Assembly (NCBI RefSeq): GCF_001584165.1
Contig: NZ_CP013233.1
Coordinates: forward strand, 2,550,620-2,614,619
DNA length: 64,000 bases
Source of the DNA: Collimonas arenae
Lineage (GTDB): Bacteria; Pseudomonadota; Gammaproteobacteria; Burkholderiales; Burkholderiaceae_D
Direction of reading: 5' to 3'
The position numbers were made by a program, and so were the translations under genes. The notes below the pieces were generated by a model. The model saw only the letters and a list, made by a program, of their open reading frames with translations, was not told the DNA's origin and did not search any database. Positions 56,206-64,000 of this stretch are shown one piece after another (positions within the stretch are counted from its first letter, which is position 1; every line of letters starts with the position of its first letter).

Positions 56206-57557
56206 TCAGCTCCGATTGACAAGGCGCGATCGCACGAAACCTATGTGCTCCCGCAACACATAAAACTGATCGGCAAAAGCCAACGGCATTTTCATGCGGT
56301 TCACCGCTTCCTCGATATGGTCAAGCCGCTTGAGCAGATGCGCCTGTTCCTCCGGCGTATGCGTCACCGCGGCACGTTCCAGCGCAATCAGGGTGCCATA
56401 CCAGCGATAGATGCGCGACTTGATGCGCCAGCCATATAGCAGCGGCACCAGTTTGAAACCTGGTATCAGCAACAGGATGATCGGCAATACCACCACCAGC
56501 GTGCGATCAACCAGGCTGGCCAGCCAGAATGGCAAGGTGCGATAGAAGAAGCCTTTGCCGGATTTGTAATAGCGCGTGGCGTCGTCGCTGATACGGAATT
56601 CGTGGGCCAGTGGCGCCGGGAATTCGCCGGCGCGCTGCAGCACGTTGGCGCCGCCGTTGACTTCCTTGGCGGCATCAATCAACAGGTCCGATAGCGCCGG
56701 ATGCAGATCCTCGCGCGCCACCAATTCGGCAGTCGGAGCGATCAAGCGCATGTCGCGATTTGGAATGTTCTTGCCGAAATCAAACATTCCTTTCGGAATC
56801 TGCAATTCGTTCAGATAGCTGAAACGTCGCGCATAGGCGCTGGCCTGGGCGAAATCGAGCAGCCGCACGCCGGGCGTGCGCAACAACTTGCCCATGGTCG
56901 GTGGCGACGCTGAATCGCCCATCAGAAAAGCCGCGTCAATCTTGCCGTCGGTCAGCGCCTGGCGGCCTCATCGCCGCCCATATCAAGTAGTTCGGTCTTG
57001 CCGCCCGGCTCAATGCCGTTTGCTTTCAGCAAGGTCAGCGCCAGCACGCGTGAACCGCTGCCTTGCAGGCCGATAGCGACACGCTTCCCCCCCAACTCGG
57101 ACAAGCGATCGAGCACTTTATGGCCGCGATAGAACACCGACACCGGCACGTAGGCAACGCTGCCCAGTGACACGAGTTGATCGATCGGCATATCCCCTGC
57201 CACCCCTCCCTGCACAAAACCGACATCGACGCCGGAATTCGGATCGTTCAATTTGCGCAGGTTATCCAGTGACCCTTCCGATGTGACGATCTTCAGCTTG
57301 ATGCCGTTGCGCGCCATGATCTTGCGGTATTTGTCGGCGGTATTCCAAAAGTTGCTGTGTTCCGGCCCGGTAGCGATGGTGATGGTTTTCGGTGGCGCCG
57401 GATGGATGAACCAGATTGCCAGCCACACCGCGATGATCGCCAGCAGCGCAATCGGCCCGAAGCTGATGGCCAGGTCGCGCCAGGAGATCGCAACGAAACG
57501 GGTCTTGATATTGATCGCAGACTGCTTTAGTTCAGCGGGATTAAGCGGAGTTGCCAT
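56206..57557 (-). pseudogene. TAXI-family (TRAP-type) solute-binding protein with C-terminal TM helix, split by a one-base deletion
   Basis: The N-terminal frame (57557 down) has a TM anchor (ISFGPIALLAIIAVWLAIWF), then TITIATGPEHSNFWNTADKY and VDVGFVQGGVAGDMP, ending after DEAARR. The C-terminal frame has DGKIDAAFLMGDSASPPT, a second TM helix (TLVVVLPIILLLIPGFKLVP) and a cytoplasmic helical tail. One added G at about 56958 restores EAARALTDGKIDAAF. Joined, about 450 residues. TAXI proteins normally feed a TRAP permease; none is found next to it, and the membrane-anchored form may be a sensor or partner of a remote permease. Confidence 0.88.
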
Positions 57558-57618
57558 GAGAATTAGTCTATCGTTGAAGAATTTGGCGTGATTGCCGGGA
57601 CACGATTCACACTCTGAC

Positions 57619-57831
57619 TCACTTTCCGCGCAAAGGCGCCAGCAGGTGCGTCAACGCATTGTGATCCAGTTCGTACATCAGGGCGATCAAACCGCCCAAC
57701 TCGCCTGACGGGAAACCTTCGCGCGCAAACCAGGCCAGGTAATCACCAGGCAGGTCCGCCAGCAGCCGTCCCTTGTATTTCCCAAAAGGCATCTGACGCG
57801 TCACCAGCAGTTGTAAGTATTCGGGATTCAT
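57619..57831 (-). CDS. DUF3820 protein
   Basis: 70 residues from ATG 57831 (MNPEYLQLLVTRQMPFGKYK); the frame extends to 57924. Conserved pattern MPFGKYKGRLLADLPGDYL and AWFAREGFPSGELG is the DUF3820 family (putative quorum-sensing-regulated virulence factor of Pseudomonas), likely a small nucleic-acid-associated protein. It is in line upstream of the TAXI gene and divergent from the ABC operon. Confidence 0.88.
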   Translation of the reverse strand: MNPEYLQLLVTRQMPFGKYKGRLLADLPGDYLAWFAREGFPSGELGGLIALMYELDHNALTHLLAPLRGK

Positions 57832-58056
57832 GTATTCGTTGTTGATAAGGGCCGAGGCCAGCGCGGGCGGCCAGAGGAAAATAAAAGCAATAAATAAAGC
57901 CAGTAAAGGCGCGTATTGTGCCAAAAATTCCTGACGTCATGCGATTTTGATTGAAATGGCGGCCTCCGCGCAATTGTCCGTGGCGGGCATCCGCAGCCAA
58001 AGGGAAAATCCTCTACACTGTCGACGGTCAGCCAATTTCCCTCCCATCGGCCCTGC

Positions 58057-58761
58057 ATGCATATCACCAATACCACATCCGCCATCAACGCCGACATCCC
58101 GGCATTGGAATGCCGCGGCTTGCGCAAATCCTATGGACACGGCCGTGTAGTACTGCACCATCTGGATTTCACGTTAGCCGCCGGCGAATACGTTGCCATC
58201 ATGGGCGATTCTGGGGTCGGCAAATCGACGCTGCTGAACCTGATCGCCGGCCTCGACAACGTCAACGGCGGCGCGATACTGATAGACGGCGTCGCCATGT
58301 CGAGCCTGGACGACGATGCCGCCACCCGTTTGCGCCGGCAAAAGCTCGGTTTCATTTTCCAGGCTTTCCACGTGCTGCCGCACCTTACCGTGCAGCAGAA
58401 TGTCGCCCTGCCGCTGCTGCTCAACGACGAACCGCAGGCGCGTGCGCTGGAACTACTGGCAGCGGTCGGCCTGGATGGCCGCGGCAACGATTTCCCGCGC
58501 CAGTTGTCGGGTGGTGAAATGCAGCGGGTCGCCATCGCCCGCGCACTGGTGCACCGGCCGACGCTGATCCTGGCCGACGAGCCGACCGGCAATCTCGATC
58601 CCGATACTGCGCACGAAGTGCTGGCCCTGCTGCGCCAGGAAATCAAGGCCAACGGCGCCTCGGCCATCATGGTCACCCATTCGGCAGCGGCCGCAGCCAG
58701 CGCCGACCGCATCCTGCTGATGACTGCCGATGGCTTGCACCCGCTGCCGGCACAGAGTTGA
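58057..58761 (+). CDS. ABC transporter ATP-binding protein, LolD/MacB type
   Basis: 234 residues. Walker A GDSGVGKST (about 50-58), Q-loop FIFQAFHVLP, signature LSGGEMQRVAIARAL, Walker B LILADEPTGNLD and the switch His in MVTHSAAA. This is the MacB/LolD/FtsE subclass that drives FtsX-like permeases, which is just what the next gene encodes, starting 7 bases on. First of a three-gene operon. Confidence 0.95.
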   Translation: MHITNTTSAINADIPALECRGLRKSYGHGRVVLHHLDFTLAAGEYVAIMGDSGVGKSTLLNLIAGLDNVNGGAILIDGVAMSSLDDDAATRLRRQKLGFIFQAFHVLPHLTVQQNVALPLLLNDEPQARALELLAAVGLDGRGNDFPRQLSGGEMQRVAIARALVHRPTLILADEPTGNLDPDTAHEVLALLRQEIKANGASAIMVTHSAAAAASADRILLMTADGLHPLPAQS

Positions 58762-58768
58762 ACTGTTG

Positions 58769-61351
58769 ATGCAAGCCGCCGATCCGACCACCAAGAAACC
58801 CGCTAATCCAATGCGCACTCTCGCGCGCTGGCTACTGCTGGGCGAATGGCGCGCCCATCCGGTACGGGCGCTGGTGGCAATTATCGCCATTGCACTTGGT
58901 GTGGCACTCGGCTACGGGGTCGAACTGATCAACGGCGCTGCCTTCAATGAATTTTCCGCCGCTGCGAGAAGTTTGTCCGGCCAATCCGATCTGCAGGTGC
59001 GCGGCGCACAAGGTTTATTCGACGAAAAAATCTATCCGCAACTGGCGACCCACGACGGCGTTGCGCTGGCCAGCCCGGCGCTGGAACTGGACGTCACCGT
59101 GCCCGGCCAGCACGCGCCACTCAAGGTGCTTGGCATCGATGTCATGCGCGCGGCACATATTGCGCCTGACCTGATCGGCGTGCCGGACAGCCAACGACCT
59201 TTCGACACTCTCGCCGACGATGCGATTTTTCTGTCCCCTGCTGCGCAGGAATGGCTGCAAGCGCAGCCGGGCGGACAACTGGCGCTGCAGAACGGCACCG
59301 GCATCGTTACCCTGCGGGTGGCCGGCGGCCTGGTGCGCGCACGGCCCGGGCAACGCATCGCAGTGATGGATATCGGCGCCGCCCAATGGCGCTTCCAGCG
59401 CCTTGGAAAATTGTCGCGCATCGACATCAAGCTGCAGCAAGGCGTTAATCGTTCCGCATTCAAACAGGCGTTGCAGGCACAGCTGGCGGACACCTTTCAA
59501 GTCTCGGAGAGCCAGGACCAGGACAGCCGCACCAACAACATGTCGCGCGCCTATCGCGTCAACCTCAGCGTGCTGGCGCTGGTAGCCCTGTTCACTGGCG
59601 CTTTCCTGGTGTTTTCGACCCAGGCGCTATCGGTCATCCGGCAGCGCCCGCAATTTGCGTTGCTGCGCGTGCTGGGCTGGCAGCGTGCCCAATTGCTGCG
59701 CCAGGTGCTGTTGGAAGGCAGCTTGCTCGGCGTACTGGGCGCCCTGCTGGGGCTGATGCTGGGTTATGCATTGGCGGCCACGGCGCTGCATTTTTTTGGC
59801 GGCGACCTCGGTGGAGGCTACTTCCGCGGTGTGCAGCCGAGCGTGCAGTTTGATTTGCCAGCTGCCCTATTTTTCTTCGCGCTCGGCACCGGCATTGCCC
59901 TGCTGGGCAGCCTGGCTCCGGCATTGGAAGCCGCACGTGCACGCCCGGCGGCAGCGTTGAAATCAGGCAGCGAAGAGGCCGCTCTGACCCGACTGGCAAC
60001 TCCTTTTCCCGCACTGGCTTGCCTGTTGCTGGGCGGGCTGCTGACACAATTGCCGCCTGTGTTCGACCTGCCGGTATTCGGCTATATCGCAGTGGCGTTG
60101 CTGCTGATCGGCGGCATTGGGCTTATGCCACGCGTGGCCGCACTGGCTTTCACAGCGCTGCAAAGAGTGATGCTGGGACGTCATCTCAGTGCAGTGCCTA
60201 CCTTGGCGTTGGCGCGCCTGGCCAACGTTCCCGGACAGGCTTCGATTGCGCTGGGCGGCGTGCTGTCGAGCTTCAGCCTGATTGTGGCCATGGCGATCAT
60301 GGTCTCTAGTTTCCGCGTCTCGGTCGACGATTGGGTGCAACAGCTTCTGTCAGCGGATATTTATGTGCGCACCGCCGGGGGCGGTGAAACCGGCGCCATG
60401 GGCCCGACCGAACAGCAAGCGCTGGCCGCAGTGCCAGGCGTGGCGCACGCCACATTCCTGCGCAGCGCGAGCTTGGCCCTTGATCCGGCCAGGCCGCCGG
60501 TAACCCTGATCGCACGCATGATCGACGCCGGCGATCCGGGCCGCACCTTGCCGCTCAGCGGCGCACCGTTAACGCCGGCCGCCCTTGCTTCCGCCAGCGC
60601 TGCCGGCGCCCTGCCAATCTGGGTTTCTGAAGCAATGGTCGACTTGTATGGTTACCGGCTCGGCCAGCGTGTCATGCTGCCGATCGGCGGCCAGCGCCAT
60701 GCCTTCGTGGTGGCTGGCATCTGGCGCGATTATGCGCGGCAGACCGGAGCGATTCAATTGCGCCTGTCTGACTATCAGCGACTCAGCGGCGACAACCAGG
60801 TCAGCGATGCCGCGCTTACCCTGCAACCAGGCGCCGATGCAAACACCGTTATCGGCGCCATGCGCCGCCTGCCGTTCGGCGCCGCGCTCGAGTTTTCCCA
60901 ACCCGGAGACATCCGCGCCACCACCTTGAAGATTTTCGACCGCAGCTTTGCCGTCACCTACCTGTTGGAAATCGTGGCGATCGTGATCGGCCTGTTTGGC
61001 GTGGCCGCGACTTTTTCGGCACAAACCCTGGCGCGTACACGGGAATTCGGCATGTTGCGTCATGTTGGCATCACCCGCCGCCAGATACTGGCAATGCTGG
61101 CGCTGGAAGGCGGTTTGCTGACCGCGCTCGGCATGGCAGTCGGTTTCGTGCTCGGTTGGAGCGTCAGCCTGATCCTGGTATTCATCGTTAATCCGCAATC
61201 GTTTCATTGGACCATGGACTTGCACATGCCGTGGCGCGGCCTCGGCGCGGTGGCGCTGCTGCTGTTGCTGTCGGCCGGAGCCACGGCATTGCTGGCTGGG
61301 CTACGGGCAGTATCGATCGATGCGGTGCGTGCCGTGCGGGAGGATTGGTGA
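58769..61351 (+). CDS. FtsX-like ABC permease
   Basis: 860 residues from ATG 58769 (MQAADPTTKKPAN); ATG 58811 also possible. An N-terminal TM (VRALVAIIAIALGVALGYGV), a large periplasmic domain, a three-TM FtsX block (about 280-410), a second set with a periplasmic loop, and a final three-TM FtsX block (YLLEIVAIVIGLFGVAATF onward). Two FtsX domains in one chain put it with the COG0577/AttF-AttG-like permeases that move lipids or peptides out of the inner membrane instead of importing solutes. Confidence 0.92.
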   Translation: MQAADPTTKKPANPMRTLARWLLLGEWRAHPVRALVAIIAIALGVALGYGVELINGAAFNEFSAAARSLSGQSDLQVRGAQGLFDEKIYPQLATHDGVALASPALELDVTVPGQHAPLKVLGIDVMRAAHIAPDLIGVPDSQRPFDTLADDAIFLSPAAQEWLQAQPGGQLALQNGTGIVTLRVAGGLVRARPGQRIAVMDIGAAQWRFQRLGKLSRIDIKLQQGVNRSAFKQALQAQLADTFQVSESQDQDSRTNNMSRAYRVNLSVLALVALFTGAFLVFSTQALSVIRQRPQFALLRVLGWQRAQLLRQVLLEGSLLGVLGALLGLMLGYALAATALHFFGGDLGGGYFRGVQPSVQFDLPAALFFFALGTGIALLGSLAPALEAARARPAAALKSGSEEAALTRLATPFPALACLLLGGLLTQLPPVFDLPVFGYIAVALLLIGGIGLMPRVAALAFTALQRVMLGRHLSAVPTLALARLANVPGQASIALGGVLSSFSLIVAMAIMVSSFRVSVDDWVQQLLSADIYVRTAGGGETGAMGPTEQQALAAVPGVAHATFLRSASLALDPARPPVTLIARMIDAGDPGRTLPLSGAPLTPAALASASAAGALPIWVSEAMVDLYGYRLGQRVMLPIGGQRHAFVVAGIWRDYARQTGAIQLRLSDYQRLSGDNQVSDAALTLQPGADANTVIGAMRRLPFGAALEFSQPGDIRATTLKIFDRSFAVTYLLEIVAIVIGLFGVAATFSAQTLARTREFGMLRHVGITRRQILAMLALEGGLLTALGMAVGFVLGWSVSLILVFIVNPQSFHWTMDLHMPWRGLGAVALLLLLSAGATALLAGLRAVSIDAVRAVREDW

Positions 61352-61352
61352 C

Positions 61353-62435
61353 ATGCACTTGAGATTACGCGACTGCTTGCTTGGTCTGCTTTTTTTATCG
61401 TTTGCGTCCCTATTGCAGGCTGCACCGCCGCAATTCGCGCAAGTAACGCCGCAGCGGCCATTGACGCTGCCTCATGATAGCGGCTCCCATCCCGACTTCC
61501 GCACCGAATGGTGGTACGCAACCGGATGGCTGGCGACGCCGGACGGCAAGCCGCTCGGATTCCAGATCACTTTCTTCCGATCCGCCACCGATCACGACCG
61601 CGCCAATCCCAGCGCCTTCGCCCCAGATCAACTGATCATCGCCCATGCTGCGCTGTCCGACCCTGCTGTCGGCAAACTGCTGCATGACCAGAAAAGTGCG
61701 CGCGCCGGCTTCGGCCTGGCCTATGCAAAAGAAGGCAACACCGATGTAGCCCTCGACAATTGGCGCCTGCTGCGCCAGGCCGACGGCAGCTACCACGCCA
61801 GGATCGACGCCAACGATTTCACGCTCGACATCAAACTGACGCCAACCCAGGCGCCGCTCTTGCAGGGCGACCGCGGCTATTCCCTCAAAGGACCGTTACC
61901 GACACAAGCCAGTTATTACTACAGCGAACCGCAGTTGCAGGTCAGCGGCAAGTTAAGCCGCGCCGGCCGCGAACAAACTGTTAGTGGCAGCGCCTGGCTC
62001 GATCATGAATGGTCAACCAGCGTGCTGGGCGCCGACGCCGTCGGCTGGGACTGGCTAGGCGCCAACCTGGACGACGGTTCGGCCTTGATGGCGTTCCAGA
62101 TCCGCAACCGCAACGGTGAGCGGATCTGGTCCCATGCAACATTGCGCGACGCCAGCGGCAACGTCACTCAGTTCACCCCGGACCAGGTTGCATTCCAGCC
62201 GCAACGCAACTGGCGCTCGCCGCGCACCGATGCCAGCTATCCGGTGCAAGCCATGTTGCGCACCGGGGCTATCGATTGGCAATTGATCCCGTTGCAGGAC
62301 GACCAGGAACTGGATTCACGCGGCTCAACCGGCTCGGTATATTGGGAAGGCGCAGTGACCGTCAAGCGCGACGGCAAGCGCACCGGGCGCGGGTATCTGG
62401 AATTGACCGGCTATCTAAAGCCGCTGAAATTCTAG
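61353..62435 (+). CDS. CrtC/AttH-family lipocalin-like exported protein
   Basis: 360 residues, ATG 61353 starting 1 base after the permease stop. Signal peptide ending LLQAAPPQF. Motifs: SHPDFRTEWWYATGWL (EWWY, a hallmark of carotenoid 1,2-hydratase/AttH), FQITFFRS, SGSAWLDHEWSTSVLG, WDWLGANLDDGSALMAFQIR. The two lipocalin-like beta domains likely bind a hydrophobic ligand in the periplasm. Linked ABC ATPase-permease-AttH genes occur as the att-type export set; the ligand is unknown. Hydratase activity is not implied. Confidence 0.9.
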   Translation: MHLRLRDCLLGLLFLSFASLLQAAPPQFAQVTPQRPLTLPHDSGSHPDFRTEWWYATGWLATPDGKPLGFQITFFRSATDHDRANPSAFAPDQLIIAHAALSDPAVGKLLHDQKSARAGFGLAYAKEGNTDVALDNWRLLRQADGSYHARIDANDFTLDIKLTPTQAPLLQGDRGYSLKGPLPTQASYYYSEPQLQVSGKLSRAGREQTVSGSAWLDHEWSTSVLGADAVGWDWLGANLDDGSALMAFQIRNRNGERIWSHATLRDASGNVTQFTPDQVAFQPQRNWRSPRTDASYPVQAMLRTGAIDWQLIPLQDDQELDSRGSTGSVYWEGAVTVKRDGKRTGRGYLELTGYLKPLKF

Positions 62436-62546
62436 GAACTGACGTATCGCGGCCGCATCTAGGCGCACGGAAAGCCGTTGTTGCTTTTCAAAAAACAAGT
62501 TATGGGCCACTATGTTGCCACTCTCTTACCTAAATGGAGTTTGACG

Positions 62547-63566
62547 ATGAATGCACGCAGCATTCTTGATCATTGGCATGACACCGGCGCATTGGATCAA
62601 CAAGGCTATCGCCAGGCCTTGCGTGCGCTGCATCTGGCGCCGGACGCTGCGCGCTGGCGTCAGCTTGCGGCACGCCTTCTGCTGATCGGCGGCGTGCTAT
62701 GCGTGCTAGCCGGCACCCTGATGTTGTTCGCATCCAACTGGCTCGCCTGGCCGCGATTGGCGCGGGTCGGCGCCGCCGAAACCGGCTGGCTGGCCTTGCT
62801 AGTGTGGGCCTTCATGACGCGACCGGACAACCAAGCCCGACGCTGGGCGCTGTTTGCTGTCGCCACCATGACAGGCATCTGGCTAGCGGTAATCGGCCAG
62901 GCTTACCAGACTGGCGCAGATGCCTGGCAGTTGTTCGCACTGTGGGCTGCGCTAGCGCTGCCATGGGCGCTGCTCGCCAATTTCGCGCCATTGTGGGGCT
63001 TATGGATCGTCATCGTCTCGCTAGCGCTACAACTTTGGCTGCCGCACGCGCCGTGGCGCTCCGCCCTCTCGGCATGGGATCCGTTCGACAATGCCAACCT
63101 GCCTCTGATCGGCTTCTGGCTGGCCGCGCTGGCCGTTGCAGAATGGCGGCAAAACGCAGCTGCACCATGGACTGCGCGTATCCTGCCGCGCCTGTTGGGA
63201 CTCGGATTGGCGCTGCTGCTGACAATCCAGGCCTGCATGATCCTGGCCGGCGAGCATCTGCATGCATTCGGTGAATATTCTCCGACTACTAACGGCCTGG
63301 TCCTGCTGCTGTGGCTGGCCTGCGTAGGCGCAGCGCTGTATTTCTATTCGCTGCGGCGCGACCTGTTGATGCTAGCCTTGCCGCTGTTTTCAGTGTGGGT
63401 CGCAGTGCTGGCCTGGATCGCCAATTTCACGCATGACAGTGGCTGGCTGTATCCGACAGCCTTGCTGGCCATCGGCGGCCTGGGCGGCATCGCCTGGTGG
63501 CTGCATGCACGGCACCGGCAATGGCAAACCGCATCGCGGTCGGCATTACAGGAGCTGGCGCCATGA
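62547..63566 (+). CDS. DUF2157 membrane protein
   Basis: 339 residues from ATG 62547 (MNARSILDHWHDTG) with TGGAG upstream. A soluble N-terminal helix region is followed by about ten TM helices (LAARLLLIGGVLCVLAGTLM and onward). The pattern WL..G.LD..GY..AL at the N-terminus and a GA.L...G..L..ASNW motif is typical of DUF2157. Function unknown. Its stop overlaps the start of the next gene (ATGA). Confidence 0.85.
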   Translation: MNARSILDHWHDTGALDQQGYRQALRALHLAPDAARWRQLAARLLLIGGVLCVLAGTLMLFASNWLAWPRLARVGAAETGWLALLVWAFMTRPDNQARRWALFAVATMTGIWLAVIGQAYQTGADAWQLFALWAALALPWALLANFAPLWGLWIVIVSLALQLWLPHAPWRSALSAWDPFDNANLPLIGFWLAALAVAEWRQNAAAPWTARILPRLLGLGLALLLTIQACMILAGEHLHAFGEYSPTTNGLVLLLWLACVGAALYFYSLRRDLLMLALPLFSVWVAVLAWIANFTHDSGWLYPTALLAIGGLGGIAWWLHARHRQWQTASRSALQELAP

Positions 63567-64000
63567 GCCAATCAATCAATGAGCTTGCGGGCTGGGACAG
63601 CGTGATAGCTGGCTTGCGCGACAGCGGCGCGTTGCGCCAGGATGCCGCGCTGCCTGAGCACGATGACAGTCTGCCCTGGTCCGTGATGATCCTGCAAACC
63701 ATTGCGGCCTGGATTACTGCCGCACTGCTGGTGGCGGCCGTGGTGGTGCCGGCCTTCATCGCCAGCAACGAAAGCGCGTGGCTGGTTTGCGGCGTGGTGC
63801 TGATGGCGCTTGCCATCGCCGTGATGCACTTCAACCAAAAATCGTTTTTCCTGCCGCAGATGGCGGTGCCAGTGGCGATTGCCGGCGCCGTGCTGGCCGG
63901 CTTTGGTCTCAAGCCGGATTCGTGGCAACTGACGACTTTCATACTGGCGCTGATCCTCTTCGCACTGGCCAGCCATCGCTTGCTGCGCTTCATTGCGGCC
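63563..64000 (+). CDS. DUF4401-type membrane protein, N-terminal part, cut by window edge
   Basis: 146 residues in the window, open at the right end. Soluble N-terminus (MSQSINELAGWDSVIAGLRD), then at least four TM helices (SVMILQTIAAWITAALLVAA, WLVCGVVLMALAIAVM, VAIAGAVLAGFGL, LILFALASHRLLRF). DUF2157-DUF4401 pairs are a known neighbour arrangement; the product name follows that. Four-base overlap with the DUF2157 gene shows coupling. Confidence 0.75.
   Translation, partial: MSQSINELAGWDSVIAGLRDSGALRQDAALPEHDDSLPWSVMILQTIAAWITAALLVAAVVVPAFIASNESAWLVCGVVLMALAIAVMHFNQKSFFLPQMAVPVAIAGAVLAGFGLKPDSWQLTTFILALILFALASHRLLRFIAA

Overview
The window comes from a Gram-negative betaproteobacterium, most likely of the Oxalobacteraceae (Collimonas/Herbaspirillum-like). 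The evidence is the preserved housekeeping order (surE-pcm-nlpD-rpoS-rlmD; purF-cvpA-SPOR-folC-accD-trpA-trpB-trpF-truA-fimV-asd-leuB-leuD-ecn-leuC), the GC-rich third positions and a phasin-type PHA granule protein. The genus is inferred from gene order and protein character; no database search was run. I found no rRNA, tRNA or CRISPR.

Layout. 1-4110: minus-strand stress/repair operon surE-pcm-nlpD-rpoS-rlmD. 4542-5048: phasin. 5074-22487: one minus-strand operon of about 17.4 kb that reads as an aryl polyene (APE) type II polyketide pigment cluster. It has two ketosynthases and a chain length factor, ketoreductase, dehydratases, two ACPs, an acyl-ACP ligase fused to a dehydratase, a MIO ammonia-lyase, a halogenase-like flavoenzyme, thioesterase, acyltransferases, glycosyltransferase, LolA-like protein, MMPL exporter, DUF3261 lipoprotein and a phosphopantetheinyl transferase. 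22810-25184: a decayed galE, DUF1289, a TetR regulator and a LOG-family enzyme. 25251-44229: amino acid, purine and folate metabolism with accD, truA and fimV. 44439-53163: accessory stretch with a DMT transporter, two Gly-rich secreted proteins, an IS3-type remnant, a GlxA regulator, a diguanylate cyclase and a repeat-rich collagen-like lipoprotein. 53533-57831: an NlpD paralogue, a DUF3443/DUF2844 pair, a TAXI solute-binding protein and DUF3820. 58057-64000: an ABC ATPase/FtsX permease/CrtC-like operon, then a DUF2157/DUF4401 pair cut by the window edge.

The genes of the APE region should work together. The ammonia-lyase and ligase would provide an aryl starter on an ACP, the KS/KR/DH set would extend it to a polyene, and the LolA-like, MMPL and lipoprotein genes would place the product in the outer membrane.

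A second theme is sequence quality. At least eight otherwise conserved genes (rpoS, pcm 5' end, LOG, fimV, leuC, diguanylate cyclase, collagen-like lipoprotein, TAXI protein) are broken, and every break can be repaired by adding one base, usually in a short homopolymer. This one-directional pattern points to consensus deletion errors more than to real gene loss, so the broken genes are given here as single spanning features. galE differs: it has lost its middle and is a true relic.
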